NCBI GenBank assembly: GCA_905221615.1
Contig: CAJNDT010000968.1
Coordinates: 972,501 to 1,036,500 of the forward strand
DNA length: 64,000 bases
Reading direction: 5' to 3'
Origin: Symbiodinium sp. CCMP2592
Lineage: Eukaryota > Sar > Dinophyceae > Suessiales > Symbiodiniaceae
A model generated the notes under the pieces. The model was given only the letters and a program-made list of their open reading frames with translations, did no database searches and was not told the origin of the DNA. The position numbers and the translations under genes were made by a program. This document shows, in pieces, positions 23,999-35,513 of this stretch (position 1 is the stretch's first letter; each line of letters opens with the position of its first letter).

Positions 23999-24115
23999 AC
24001 TTAGGGGTACTTAGACTTAGGGGTACTTAGAAGTAGTTTTTGATTTTGGTTCATTATAATCCCTAAGAAACAGCTGAAATTATAATTTGCGCTAGGGTTT
24101 TAAGTTCAGCATAGA
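23999..24115 (+). repeat. Dispersed direct repeat, family G copy 3
   Basis: As copy 2, about 110 bp downstream of it in the same orientation. The opening ACTTAGGGGTACTTAG segment is duplicated in tandem. Confidence 0.7.
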
Positions 24116-27032
24116 TACTGGAGCCTAGAGTGCGGCACCTTCGACAAAACCCGGTCGCCTGAAGATGATGGTTTCGAGCTTGGGCTGAGGCTTTGGGATA
24201 TCATGAATATAATGGGCTATGGCCAACTTAGGTTTAGGCCTGAAGGTGGAGAGCTTAAGTCTTTGGGTTTTAGGGCTTGAGTTTAGGATTTCGAGCTTCG
24301 GTTTGGGTTCATTGCTTAAGGTTGTACTATACAAAGGCCGTGGCAATAGCATCCGTCAGAGCTCCCAATTGTGACTCCAATGGTTTTGTGCTTCTGTAGC
24401 AGGGCGCCCTACACCCGGAAGCCTAGTTCCTAAAGCCTAAACTCTACTAGAGCCCAATTCAGCACACCAGCAAGACTTAGGATACGGATATCCCAGATAG
24501 ATACCCTTATGCTGAAGCCCAACAATGCCGGGATATCATGCTCATGTCCTTTTTTGGGCCCCCTTATCTTCGGGCTTCGTGTCTGAAGGGCAAGGCGCGT
24601 CGTATCAGGGACTTCGCAGGCGTAGGTAAGGGTTTGGGGGTGGTTTTAAAGGCTACTGGGGTCGGGGTCCAGGCTTCTGGTCTCATAGGCGTTTGGCTTT
24701 GGGTTTTAAGGTTGGGGGTTCGGGCTTGATGTAGCCAACTTCACAACTCCTTCTGCAAACACATTGCCGTCCTAGCACGCTCCAGACAGAACAAAAGCAA
24801 GCCTGATAGACCCGTACGCATATCACCTGGACCATTATTCACCTACAAACTCTCTAAGCTTTCTGATGAAACCCCATGCAGACCTTATGTTGCACCGTCC
24901 GTGAAGGTCAGCAGCAAGCTTGGCGGAAGCTTGTCTTTTGTCAGCCGGGCTCCACTACGGTTTAGGATGTATGGGAACCATAAACCCCCATCAGCCCTTG
25001 AACATTACATGAGGCGTTCGAGTTTCGGGTAGAGGGCTTGATGTGGGGGCCTGAATGATTAGACTAGCGCTTTTTGGGGGGCTCCTTATGATAAATATAG
25101 TATGTTATACCCGCCAACCCTATTCTAATGATTAAGGCTCCTATGTTAGGAGCGTGAACCGTGGGAGATTTTGAGTGAAACGACTTGAAAAGCTGCCGCT
25201 GTCGGGAGCAGAGCTGGTTATTAAAACAGATCCGTTGTTGAGCTTGTGGGTTTAGCTTCAAAACACCACAAGCACTAAACCCAAAAGCCTAAACCCCCAA
25301 ACTCCCAAAAATCCTAAACCCACCAAACCCAAATACCAAAACCCCAAAAAATCCTAAACCCTGGAGCGTATAGGTTCGCCTGGGGCTGCAATGGCTTGCA
25401 CTTGCAACATCAGGTATGGGGTGTTTAGGGATCGCTGCTTCAGGGGCCTATGACACTTCCTTTGTCGAAGCCTTGGGCGTTAGGTGATTTCCCCTTAAAC
25501 CCTGCACCCCTAGCCCTTAAACCACCAAAAGCCCTAAAGCCCTACAAGAATTGAGGTAATTAACACTAAACCTCTCAACAGCCCTTACCTCCTAAAACCC
25601 CAAACCTGTGAAACCCCCCCAGCATTTGGCCGACTGCGAAGTGGCGGCCAGAATTGTGAAATGGGCCCTTAGTCTATGAGCCCCACCCACGGAAGCCGTT
25701 GTATGTTTGTGTGAGAGTGTATTTCTCGAGGCAAAACCAATAACTAAACGAGTACAGAAATATGCTTCTACGTATAATACAGGTATCTATATATACATAG
25801 AATTTGTATATGTATCCATGATACATATACATATACATGTATGCATATACTTAGCAGCTGAGTGGGTGCACTTTGCACTTTTTGGGATAGTATAATCCCC
25901 TATAAGACTGAACGCTTACATTTTATTCGGCCTTCTGAACTCAACAACTGGTTCTGTGTACATACATGCATGCATACATACGTACGAGCAGTACATACCA
26001 CTATATATGTATGTGCACCTGTACAGTATATCTGTATGTACATTTCATGCATAAATGGATAGTATATGTATCTCAGGTCTCCACTTAAAGGCCCCTTCCT
26101 GGCATTCAAAGTCTTAAGACCCGAAGGGTCCAAAGTACCTTTATAGTAGAATGTAGGGTTTCTATTTAGGAATTAGTATTATGTTTTGGGGAAGTATCCC
26201 CCATAACAGTACTTAGTACCCTTTTGGGAGAGAGACCCAGGCGACCCGACTTCTACCAAAGGCGCAGAACATCCGACGAGCACCATCCCGCGGAGGTGAT
26301 GGCGGCACTCGGGTTTAGGGCTCCTTTAAAGGGGTCTGTAAGGGTTACTATAAGGGATCTATAAGGGTACTATAAGGGATCCTATGTTGGTTTTGGCTGA
26401 ATCTCTTGGGTTGATGGCTGCAGGTGTTGGACTTCCGTGTGAAGCTCAGGTGTCAGGCTATCGGGTATATCCTAGCACTCGAACCCCTACCCGTAAGTAC
26501 TCTGAACTCCTAAACCCTAAGCCTTAAACCCTAAACCCTTAAAGCCCCAAAGCTCAGAAGCCCAACTAGCCCAGGAGCCTCAAGTCCCGGAACCCTTTTG
26601 TTCCGAGCCCGTATAGCACGATTCCGGAACCTGTTGAAGCCTGGCAAGACCCTGATACCAACGCGATAGAACCCTCGTAGAAACCTTCTGGACCCCTTTT
26701 GGGAATGAAGTTTCACCGCTATCCAGCTATCTGCTTTATCCATGAAAGGGTCCAGTTGGGATCAGGATTTCAGGCTGTAGACTCGAGTTTCGGGTTTAGG
26801 GCTTCTGCATTCTGGGATATTCCGGGTTTAGGGTTGAGGGTTCAGGGGTTTACTGCATATTTGGGTTTGGGGGTTTCGGGGTTTAGGGTTCGGGGCTTTT
26901 CTTCCACGGTTACAGCCTTTATCGCGTTTTTTTCAGGGGTCTTCAGGGTTCAGGTTGAGTTCGCCTTGACTTCCAAGCATCCCGATACACCCAAGCCCGA
27001 GCCGGAGAATTATCCGTAAATCGTGCACCCAA

Positions 27033-27143
27033 CCCAGACCTTCCAAAATCCTTCAAAAATTAAGGAATATACCTTAATCATATTTGGGATCCTACTATAA
27101 TTTAAGGTATGTTCCTTAATTAAGGGATTTTGGAAGGTCTGGG
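27033..27143. repeat. Inverted repeat, family D copy 2
   Basis: CCCAGACCTTCCAAAATCC at the left end is matched by GGATTTTGGAAGGTCTGGG at the right. TTAATTAAGG segments continue both arms. The core contains GGATCCTACTATAATTTAAG. Confidence 0.85.
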
Positions 27144-27251
27144 AACCCGTGTAAACCCCATTCAGCCATTAAGCACCTCAAGCCGAGCCCCTGGGAGCCC
27201 CCTGAATCCTAGGCCCTCAACACCCGGGTTTGCATAACCAAAGCATAGTCA

Positions 27252-27356
27252 TACTGTTGATGGACAAAATCCTGCATGACCCTAAGCGCTCTAAACTATG
27301 GGAACTATGGTATATTCCTTATAATGGGTCATGCAGGATTTTGTCCATCAACAGTA
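27252..27356. repeat. Inverted repeat, family A copy 6 (perfect 31-bp arms)
   Basis: Arms 27252-27282 and 27326-27356 are perfectly complementary. They differ from other family A copies at several positions (GGACA in place of GATAT, GACCC in place of TTACC), and both arms carry the matching change. The core is the standard family A core. Confidence 0.9.
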
Positions 27357-27540
27357 GTTTACCCTAGAGACCTGATGAAAAGACTCAAATACGGTTTAAG
27401 GTTTAGGGTTCATGGTTTTAGGGTTCAGGGGCTTAGCCTACCAAGACCTACTTTTTTGGGGAAGGGCCCCTGGAAGCTCATATCGTATGGTTAAGGTAGA
27501 TATCAAGACCCTTCAAAGGGTAAGCTATGCTGCGAAGAAA

Positions 27541-28993
27541 CCTAGCACTCTAAACTCGAGACCCGCAACACTAAGGCCCAAACTCTAGACCCCAAAACCC
27601 AAAACTCGAAGCCCCAAACCCCCAAAAAAGGTACCCCTCGAATGCCTTGGTGGGCTCTAAACCCTAAACTCTAAACCTTAAACCCAAAACTCGAAGCCCC
27701 AAACCCCAAAAAAGGTACCCCTCTAATGCCTTGGTGGGCTCTAAACCCTAAACTCTAAACCCTAAACCCAAAACTCGAAGCCCCAAACCCCAAAAGGTAC
27801 CCCTCTAATGCCTTGGTGGGCTCTAAACCCTAAACTCTAAACCCTAAACCCAAAACTCGAAGCCCCAAACCCCAAAAAGGTACCCCTCTAATGCCTTGGT
27901 GGGCTCTAAACCCTAAACTCTAAACCCTAAACCCAAAACTCGAAGCCCCAAACCCCAAAAAAGGTACCCCTCTAATGCCTTGGTGGGCTCTAAACCTAAA
28001 CTCTAAACCCTAAGCCCAAAACTCGAAGCCCCAAACCCCAAAAAAGGTACCCCTCTAATGCCTTGGTGGGCTCTAAGCCCTAAACTCTAAACCCTAAACC
28101 CAAAACTCGAAGCCCCAAACCCCAAAAAAGGTACCCCTCTAATGCCTTGGTGGGCTCTAAACCCCAAACTCCAAACCCCAAACCCAAAACCCGAAGCCCC
28201 AAACCCCAAAAAAGGTACCCCTCTCATGCCTTGGTGGGCTCTAAACCCTAAACTCTAAACCCTAAACCCAAAACTCGAAGCCCCAAACCCCAAAAAAGGT
28301 ACCCCTCTAATGCCTTGGTGGGCTCTAAACCCTAAACTCTAAACCCTAAACCCAAAACTCGAAGCCCCAAACCCCAAAAGGTACCCCTCTAATGCCTTGG
28401 TGGGCTCTAAACCCTAAACTCTAAACCCTAAACCCAAAACTCGAAGCCCCAAACCCCAAAAAAGGTACCCCTCTAATGCCTTGGTGGGCTCTAAACCCTA
28501 AACTCTAAACCCTAAACCCAAAACTCGAAGCCCCAAACCCCAAAAAAGGTACCCCTCTAATGCCTTGGTGGGCTCTAAACCCTAAACTCTAAACCCTAAA
28601 CCCAAAACTCGAAGCCCCAAACCCCAAAAAAGGTACCCCTCTCATGCCTTGGTGGGCTCTAAACCCTAAACTCTAAACCCTAAACCCAAAACTCGAAGCC
28701 CCAAACCCCAAAAAAGGTACCCCTCTAATGCCTTGGTGGGCTCTAAACCCTAAACTCTAAACCCTAAACCCAAAACTCGAAGCCCCAAACCCCAAAAAAG
28801 GTACCCCTCTAATGCCTTGGTGGGCTCTATAACCCTAAACTCTAAACCCTAAACCCAAAACTCGAAGCCCCAAACCCCAAAAAAGGTACCCCTCTAATGC
28901 ATTGGTGGGCTCTAAACCCTAAACTCTAAACCCTAAACCCAAAACTCGAAGCCCCAAACCCCAAAAAAGCTACCCCTCTAATGCCTTCGTGGG
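27541..28993. repeat. Satellite array of ~84-bp units (about 17 copies)
   Basis: Units start at CTCTAA at 27655, 27739, 27821, 27904, 27988, 28071, 28155, 28239, 28323, 28405, 28489, 28573, 28657, 28741, 28825 and 28910. A partial unit precedes them. Each unit has telomere-like CCCTAAA words, then AACTCGAAGCCCCAAACCCC, an A-run of 4-6, GGTACCCCTCTAATGCCTTG and GTGGG. Length varies by 1-2 bp, mainly in the A-run. Units are almost identical, so the array is recent or homogenised. Confidence 0.95.
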
Positions 28994-29063
28994 ATCTTGT
29001 GCTTGGGCATCAGACGCCAGGCCCCGGCGTGTCGCGCCGGTGCCGCGCCACGCGGACAAGATT

Positions 29064-29174
29064 CCCAGACCTTCCAAAATCCCTTAATTAAGGAGTATAC
29101 CTTACATCATATTTTTTGGATCCTACTATAATTTAAGGTATGTTCCTTAATTAAGGGATTTTGGAAGGTCTGGG
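29064..29174. repeat. Inverted repeat, family D copy 3
   Basis: CCCAGACCTTCCAAAATCCC/GGGATTTTGGAAGGTCTGGG ends with TTAATTAAGG inside both arms. It lies about 70 bp downstream of the satellite array. Confidence 0.9.
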
Positions 29175-29495
29175 TTCGGACGTGTCAAGATCGGGTTTAT
29201 TAGGGGTTTGGGGGCTTAGGGATTAGGAATTATGGAGGTGTGGGGGTTTGGGGATTAGGAATTAGGGGCTTAGGGAATAGGATTTATAGGGGTTTGGGGG
29301 TTTGGGGGGGAGTGGGTGGAGGGTTCGGGTCAGGATTCAGTGTGCAAGATATACCATATGGGTAGTTTATATAGGTGCCATAAGCACAAAACAGGATACT
29401 ATTATATGGTTCACGTGTTTTGGGTTCCAAGGTTAAGGCATGGTTGCAGACCGTTTACGGAGTGTCGGGGCAGAGCATGAAAGGGCGGAGAAGTT

Positions 29496-29604
29496 CCCAG
29501 ACCTCCCAGTATCCCTTGATTAGTTAAGGAATATGCCCCAAATTATAGTAGGATCCCTAATGAGTTCAAGACATATGGCATATTAGGGATATTGGAAGGT
29601 CTGC
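29496..29604. repeat. Inverted repeat, family D copy 4 (diverged)
   Basis: CCCAGACCTCCCAGTATCCC and GGATATTGGAAGGTCTG arms with the TAGGATCCCTAAT core. More diverged than copies 2 and 3. Confidence 0.7.
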
Positions 29605-30807
29605 GTTCGCATGAGCTGTAGGTTGCAATCGTGGGCTTCAGAGTAGGAGAGTCATGTTGAGTGTATAGAAGCTCTGCGCCAGTGCCTGCACCAGATGCCT
29701 GGGTGAACCCTGAACCCACCCCAAGCAAGTTTTCAATGCCCTAAATACCACTAAACTACCCTAAACTCCACAAGGTCGCCCACAGAGCGTCTGCGGTCAC
29801 AGCCCTTGGAGCATTCGCCCGCGTTCGGCCCAGCAAGTGCCGAAGGCGCACCGTAGGGCGTGCTTTTGAGGATTTTGGGATGTAGAGTTTGGCTTTTTCG
29901 GTGTAGGGTTTAGGGTTTAGGGTTTGGGGATGTAGTAGGTTTGGCTTGTTAGAAAATCCTTATATGCCCTAAACTCTTCTGAAGGTGCTAGGTTTTGGGG
30001 TTTAGGGATGTAGGGTTTGGCTTTTAGGGTTTCAAGAGAGACCCTGAACCCCAAAATCCCTTGGAGGGCCTACACTGCTAGGCCCTTAAATCCTTGAACC
30101 CCTTAGCCCTAAATTAAACCCTTAAACCCTAAACCCTTAAACCCCTAAGTCCCTTAGCCCCCCGGCGAAAGCGCGTAAAAGGTCGGCGGTGAGCCAGCCC
30201 TAAGAGGCCGTGGATGTTCCGAGGCTGGCGGGACTTAAAGGGTTTAATATAGGGGCCGAAACAATTACGATAGAGTTCCCTTAAAAAGGGATCTATAGTA
30301 GGGTTCTATGTGAGGGGCAAGGACACCTTGGGCTGAGGGGATCCTCAAAAGGATACCTGAAAGGGATCCTTGAAGGGTTCCTTACAGGGATCCTTAAAGG
30401 GTTCAGCGGCTTCGGGTTTAGGGGTTTGGCTTTCCGGTTTAGTGCAAGGAGACCTTGAGCTGTTGCTTTCGGGGCTTTAGGGTTTGGGGTTGGTATAAGA
30501 GTTCGGGGTTTTAAAGGGTTCCTTGAAGGGATCTATATGGGTTTAGGGGCCTAGGGTTGTAGTTAGGGCCTGGGAATGAGGGACACCATGGGATTCCCTA
30601 CAGGGATCCTTAGCAAATCGATCCAGGAGAAAACTAGCAACCGAGAGGGAAAGAAGAGGAGTCTTCAAGACGCCAAAAATTGGCAAGGAAAATGAAATGA
30701 AATTCTAATTAGATAAGCTAAGATAACAATAAAGATGAACACTGCGCAAAAGAATCCAACATCCCCACGTTTAAGTGACTAGATTTCTTATTGTGGAGGG
30801 TTTTGAG

Positions 30808-31035
30808 ATGCAGTGTTGGTGCAGCACCTTTTCGAATTTTTGGGGCAACATGATAAAGGAACCATCATCGTACACTGGCTCAAGTTTCGGACTACCCCGC
30901 TTTGGGTGTTGTGCTAGGATCCGAGTTGATGAGTTTCATGTGACCATCCGAGATGATGAATTATGTGGCGACTGGTCTTCCGAAAATTTTGTAGGTCGTA
31001 ACTATGCATGTAGAGGTTGCGAAGGACCTGGCTGA
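30808..31035 (+). CDS. Doubtful short ORF in unique sequence
   Basis: From ATG at 30808 there are 75 codons to TGA, inside a ~1-kb patch without telomere-like words. The peptide has several Cys/Trp residues and ends YACRGCEGPG. No family is recognised and no splice sites or partner exons were found. It could be one exon of a decayed gene or chance. Confidence 0.2.
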   Translation: MQCWCSTFSNFWGNMIKEPSSYTGSSFGLPRFGCCARIRVDEFHVTIRDDELCGDWSSENFVGRNYACRGCEGPG

Positions 31036-31838
31036 AAGGCGTAGGCTCAACAACTTTACCTGGGATCGCAGGTTCCTATAACCTCCTAACCATGAATGTC
31101 ATAGCAGCCGGTACGATCCCGGCCCAGGATCGTTAAGGGCACTGTCGCTCAGACATAGAAGTCTGATTCAGGCACTATGTTGTGTCCGGTTTGGGGTGTT
31201 TTAGCTTGTGTGGAGCTGAATTGTTCAGACATGCTTCTTTGGTGATTTACACACGTAAAGGAAACTTGCCCACAGACGTCCTTCATAAACCATGATACCA
31301 CGGTGCCAGACCATCGAAGCGCCGTAAAGACACGGTGATGCCGTATTGCATATGCCAGTCAGAAATCGTCTATACCATTGCCAATATTGATCTTTGCTGT
31401 TAGCTACTGTTCCAACATAGTAGACTCGGCTGGCACAGCAACAGGAAGCGTCTGGTAAGCTATATTTCTACCTGCACTCCGCGGGTTCTCAAAGAATGTC
31501 TGGAGTTGGGCATTTTAGAGTCTCCCAGAAGTTTCGATCTGTTCGCCCGTGGGTTCCTTGCTGTTGGGCACTCCATTGCAGGGATTCTCAATGGATTCTT
31601 TTGGCTTGGGCACTCCAGGCCTTGTCAGCGGATTCCCATGGTTCGGTTTGCAGGGACCGGCCGAAGGGTAGCCCGAAGAATAGCTGAGTTTAGGTTTAGG
31701 GTTTAGGGTTTACGTTTAGGGTTTAGAAATTAGGGTTTAGGGTCTAGGGTTTAGCAACCCCTCCCCAATTGGTGTTAGGCTTCTTTGTGTGCAGAACCGG
31801 TGGCTTGACCAAGCTCACCAGCACTTACAAAACCATCC

Positions 31839-31943
31839 TACTGTTGATGATATAAATCCTGCATTACCTTAAGGACCCTAAACTATGGGAATTATGGTAT
31901 ATTCCTGATTATGGGTAATGCAGGATTTATATCATCAACCGTA
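31839..31943. repeat. Inverted repeat, family A copy 7
   Basis: TACTGTTGATGATATAAATC opens and GATTTATATCATCAACCGTA closes the element. The internal TGCATTACC/GGTAATGCA pairing and the standard core are intact. Confidence 0.85.
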
Positions 31944-31959
31944 GTTTCTTAACCTTAAC

Positions 31960-32541
31960 CGCCAAAACCCCTGAACCCCTAAACCCCAAACCCCTAAACC
32001 CCTGCACCCTTAGACCCCTAAACCCTAAACCCTTAAACTCCAAAACCCCAAAACCCTCACCGATACTTAACAAAACTATCCGAAAGGGTCCGCACACTTT
32101 CCCAAGCCATAAGTAAGGATTCCTAATTTATTATGGAAACCCTACCGTCTACTACATAAGTACTTTGGACCCTAACCCCTAATCCCTAACCCCTCGCCAA
32201 TACTTAACAAAACGATCCTAAACCCTAAACCTCGAACCCTAAACCCTGAACCTTAACAAAGCGATCCTAAACCCGTAACCTTGAACCCTAAACCCCAAAC
32301 CTAAACCCCAAACCTTGAGGCCCTAAACCCCAAACCTTAACCGATCCTAAACCCTAAACCTTGAACCCCAAACCCCAATCCTTAACAAAACGATCCTAAA
32401 CCCTAAGCCTTGAACCCTAAACCCCAAACCTTAACAAAACGATCCTAAACCCTAACCTTGAACCCTGAACCCCAAACCATGACAAAAGAATCCTAAACCC
32501 TAAACCTTGAAGCCTAAACCCCAAACCTTAGCAAAACGATC
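31960..32541. repeat. Telomere-like block and ~50-bp minisatellite
   Basis: C-strand telomere-like sequence at 31960-32060 leads into repeats of about 45-60 bp at 32190-32541. Each contains TTAACAAAACGATCCTAAAC followed by CCTTGAACCC and CCCCAAACC words. Seven or so AA(C/G)CGATCCT copies are visible. Units are less uniform than those of the 84-bp array. Confidence 0.8.
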
Positions 32542-32959
32542 CTCGTTGCTCTGCAGGGCGTCGAAACTCTTCGGGGAGGTCGCAGTTGGGAGTCGGCCGG
32601 GGCCTTCAGCCCGAGCTCACGGTTTTGGGGTTTTTGGGTTCCTTAAAGGGGTTCCTTAGAGGGTTCCTTAAAGGGATCCTGAAAGGAATCCTGAAACAGA
32701 TCTGCTGGCAGAAGGGTTTAGGGCTTAGGGGCTTCAGGGGCTTAGGGACAAAGATTTAGGGCTTTCGGGTTTTAGGATTCAGGGCTCGGAGTTTTACGAC
32801 TCAGGGTTTCGGCTTACAGCTTGGAGCTTCGATTATTCTGAGGGCCAGAATGCTATGCGCCCATAGGGGTACAATAGGTTCAGTGGGGTTTAGGCTTTAG
32901 GGTTTCGGGTTGGGATTCGGGGATGGCTAGAAGAGGGTTTTGGTGTATATGTGTGTCAT

Positions 32960-33068
32960 TGTCTAACCATTGATATTGGGGGAGCTAAGGAGCCAGGGAT
33001 GATGACAATCCCTACTAGATAAGGAGCTAAAGAGCCAAGGGAACCCCCAAAATCACTGGTTAGTTGTC
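32960..33068. repeat. Inverted repeat (TAACCA...ATTGGGGG arms)
   Basis: TGTCTAACCATTGATATTGG at the left end pairs with CCAAAATCACTGGTTAGTTG at the right end with mismatches. GGAGCTAAGGAGCC and GGAGCTAAAGAGCC are direct internal repeats. Confidence 0.55.
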
Positions 33069-33169
33069 ATTCGGGGTTATTGGGTCTCATTCTTCGCCGC
33101 GGGCAGTCTACTCCGATCTAGCCGAGGAGCCCAGATCCTCCATTTTCCGTGTTGCCGTCTGTGAAAAAT

Positions 33170-33275
33170 AGGGACGACCTTAGTAATTAGAATAGGATTT
33201 TGAAGCCAATGATACTATAAATATACTAAGGAACCCATAAATAGTATAGGTAATTAGTTATTAAGGCCCACCTAC
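33170..33275. repeat. Weak inverted repeat
   Basis: GGACGACCTTAGTAATTAG and TAATTAGTTATTAAGGCCC are imperfect complements about 70 bp apart. A degenerate member of an unclassified family. Confidence 0.4.
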
Positions 33276-33956
33276 CTTACTGTGTTCGCCACTCTGTCCT
33301 CGCAAGTTGGCGACGGGCCTTCACGTGCAGGAGCGTTTTCGTACAGTTCGCTTCTACCAGCCTCTTTCTGTATTTGTGTGTGAGTGTGCCAATATGCTTG
33401 ATATCTGACATTACCTCGGGTTTTGTCTCATATGAGCTTTGTTTCGGGGTGTCGCTTGGCTATTCTTGGTGCGTGATGCGGTGTGGCTTGGGTTTTTTCC
33501 TTGTCCTACACCCCCTAAACCCTAAACCACAGTCTAGACTGACAACTTGGAATCGTTTGGGGAGCTCGGACAGGTCCTTTCAGGATGTACACGCCCGCAG
33601 CCGTTGCTTGCAGAGTTCGTAGCGACACCTTAGCAACGCGCACAAATTTGCACCATGGATGACAGCGCTGCTTTCAGGTGGCTCGGTGTTTGGAGTGTCA
33701 ACCCTAACCCCTAAACACGGTTGGAGAGTGAAGAAACCAAAACCATCCAAGACCTTGCGGGTGAATATAGTGGCCGAAATAATTACCTATGCTATTTGGG
33801 GGTTTCTTATTATAATTGTAGTAAATGAGCCCCCAAACCCTATTCTACTTATTAAGGCCCGTATCTTAAAACCCAAACCCGACAGCAAGTCCTATGGGCC
33901 AGCTTGCGTCTTATTCAAAGCTCCGGGTGGCCAAGGTTTCCCCAAGGCCCAATACG

Positions 33957-34068
33957 TATGTGGGAGTTTCCGAAAATTAGAGGTACTTTATTTTACGGTC
34001 CCTATAATAAGGATCCTACTATTTAGGGTGCCATATTGGGGTCACCTATTTTCGGAAACTCCCATGTA
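33957..34068. repeat. Inverted repeat, family B copy 3
   Basis: GTGGGAGTTTCCGAAAATTA and TATTTTCGGAAACTCCCAT arms. The core ATAAGGATCCTACTATTTAG is in the orientation opposite to copies 1 and 2. Confidence 0.8.
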
Positions 34069-35055
34069 GCCTGGGGCGGAGGAGGTGCCGAGTATTTAGA
34101 TGAGCCTCCTCTCTGTAGAGTTTGAACCTTGAATCGACTCGGATCCAGTGGTGACGGTGGTGATGCAGTTTCGTTTATGATTGACCCTCACAACACTATA
34201 ACCTACTGTGATAATAACAAAATATAGTAGACATACTATAACGAGAATGCCAGCAAGCATTGTGATGATGCTGCTACTGCTACGACGGTGAAGGCGATGA
34301 GGCGACGGCGAAGAGGATAATGGTGCGAAAGAGGAGGCTTCAGGTTTCGGGGCTTGATGTTGATGGTGACGATGACCCCTAAACTCTAAACTTTATACAC
34401 CCTAAGCCGACAAAGATGGTGAGGATGTTGATGATCGCTGTGGCCTGGTGTGTGGCGGGGCTGCAGCTTCTGGTGCTCACGACGTCGAGGATGATGATGA
34501 TGATGATGATGATGATTGCGACGATGATGATGACAATGTTGATAGCAGTGGTGATAGTGATGACAAAGATGACAAATGTTATGGGGATGTTGGAGGAGGT
34601 GGTGGTGGTCGTGGCGGTGGCGGTTGCAGTGATGATGTTGTCCATGGCATGACAGTGATGTTGAGGGCCATGATGGGCGCATCTGAGACAACGTGGGGAT
34701 TGCATGGTGTTCTAAGTTCTCCCAGAAGGCCATGAAACAGACCCTGAACCCAACCCCCAAATCCCATTCCGAAAACGAACAGCAAGAAAATCTGCAACAG
34801 CCAGGACCCGAAAGCAGCCTCGAAATAGTAAACATACCGTAGCTCCAAACAAACCCTGAGCACCGTTTTGGTTTAAAGCCTGAAGAACAGTAGTCACTAA
34901 CCGCCAACCTTTTACAGCTAAGCCGTCAACTCACCCAAACCCGAAAACCTAAAGCCCTAAACCCTAAACCAGCAAAGCAGTGCATCCAAGCCTTTCAACT
35001 CTAAGCCTCTAAGTCCCCGAAGCCCTCAACCTTAAATCCCTTAACCCTAAATACT
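34069..35055. other. Gene-free: GAT/TGA microsatellite, then telomere-like DNA
   Basis: An imperfect (GAT)n tract at 34485-34540 and GGTGGTGG-type repeats to 34640 produce His-, Asp- and Met-rich frames on both strands. CCCTAAA-like sequence dominates 34930-35068 and forms the LINE insertion site. Confidence 0.6.
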
Positions 35056-35068
35056 AAAGCCCTAAATC
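35056..35068. repeat. Upstream target-site duplication of the LINE
   Basis: AAAGCCCTAAATC is identical over 13 bp to 42251-42263, and the flanking bases differ on both sides. It includes non-canonical bases (G, TC) as well as a CCCTAAA word, so the match is more than telomere-repeat coincidence. Confidence 0.85.
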
Positions 35069-35513
35069 AAGGTGTCGGCCCAGGCTAAGGAACAGGATCG
35101 CCAGGCCCTGACCCCGCGCGGCTTCAGCAGCCCGCACAGGATCCAACTGTACGCGTGCGAGGTTTGGATTCCTTCGACTCCTCACATCGTGTGGTGTGAC
35201 TGGAGTTAACAATCGGCCGCCCGCAACTTCCATCCAGAATTGAGCTGCGGTTGTTACATGCGACATTGCCTGCTCTGCTTGTTAGGACTTTGGCTAGGGA
35301 TATCCTCAAGCGGACTGCAGAAAGACGAGGCGTGGCAGCAGAGAGCCGGAATCAAGCTGGCATCGCAGAGCTCGCCGATCACGATCGCGGTCACGTACGT
35401 TGCTGAGGACTTGGAGTTCCGGCATCACTGCATATCCCCGAGAAGCTTTAGAGCAGGCAGCGGATACTCTACGCGGACATCATTCAGCAAGCAATCTCAG
35501 CACTCTTTACGAC

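Larger units (their letters stand above)
20278..27251. other. Gene-free region: dispersed repeats, AT microsatellites and telomere-like words
   Basis: GGTGGTTCCT-containing tracts lie at 20310-20440. (TA)n occurs at 22300-22330 and (ATGC/GGAT)n at 22903-22950. CCCTAAA blocks lie at 22715-22795 and 25270-25360. Family A, D and G elements and the 22511-22575 palindrome are listed separately. Open frames of 60-120 codons overlap heavily and have no recognisable domains. Confidence 0.5.
29175..31838. other. Mostly gene-free region
   Basis: G-strand telomere-like sequence (29190-29330, 29880-30030) is followed by C-strand sequence (30040-30165). A cluster of GGGATCCTTAAAGGGTTCC-like words lies at 30240-30620. 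Bases 30620-31680 are unique sequence free of telomere words and may hide a decayed gene. TTTAGGG words return at 31685-31755. Confidence 0.5.

Noticed and set aside
27541..28993. CRISPR-like array
   Set aside because: Units are identical head-to-tail 84-bp repeats with no unique spacers, in a eukaryotic context.
34386..34907. His-rich minus-strand frame and Asp-rich plus-strand frame
   Set aside because: Both derive from the GAT/GGT microsatellite.
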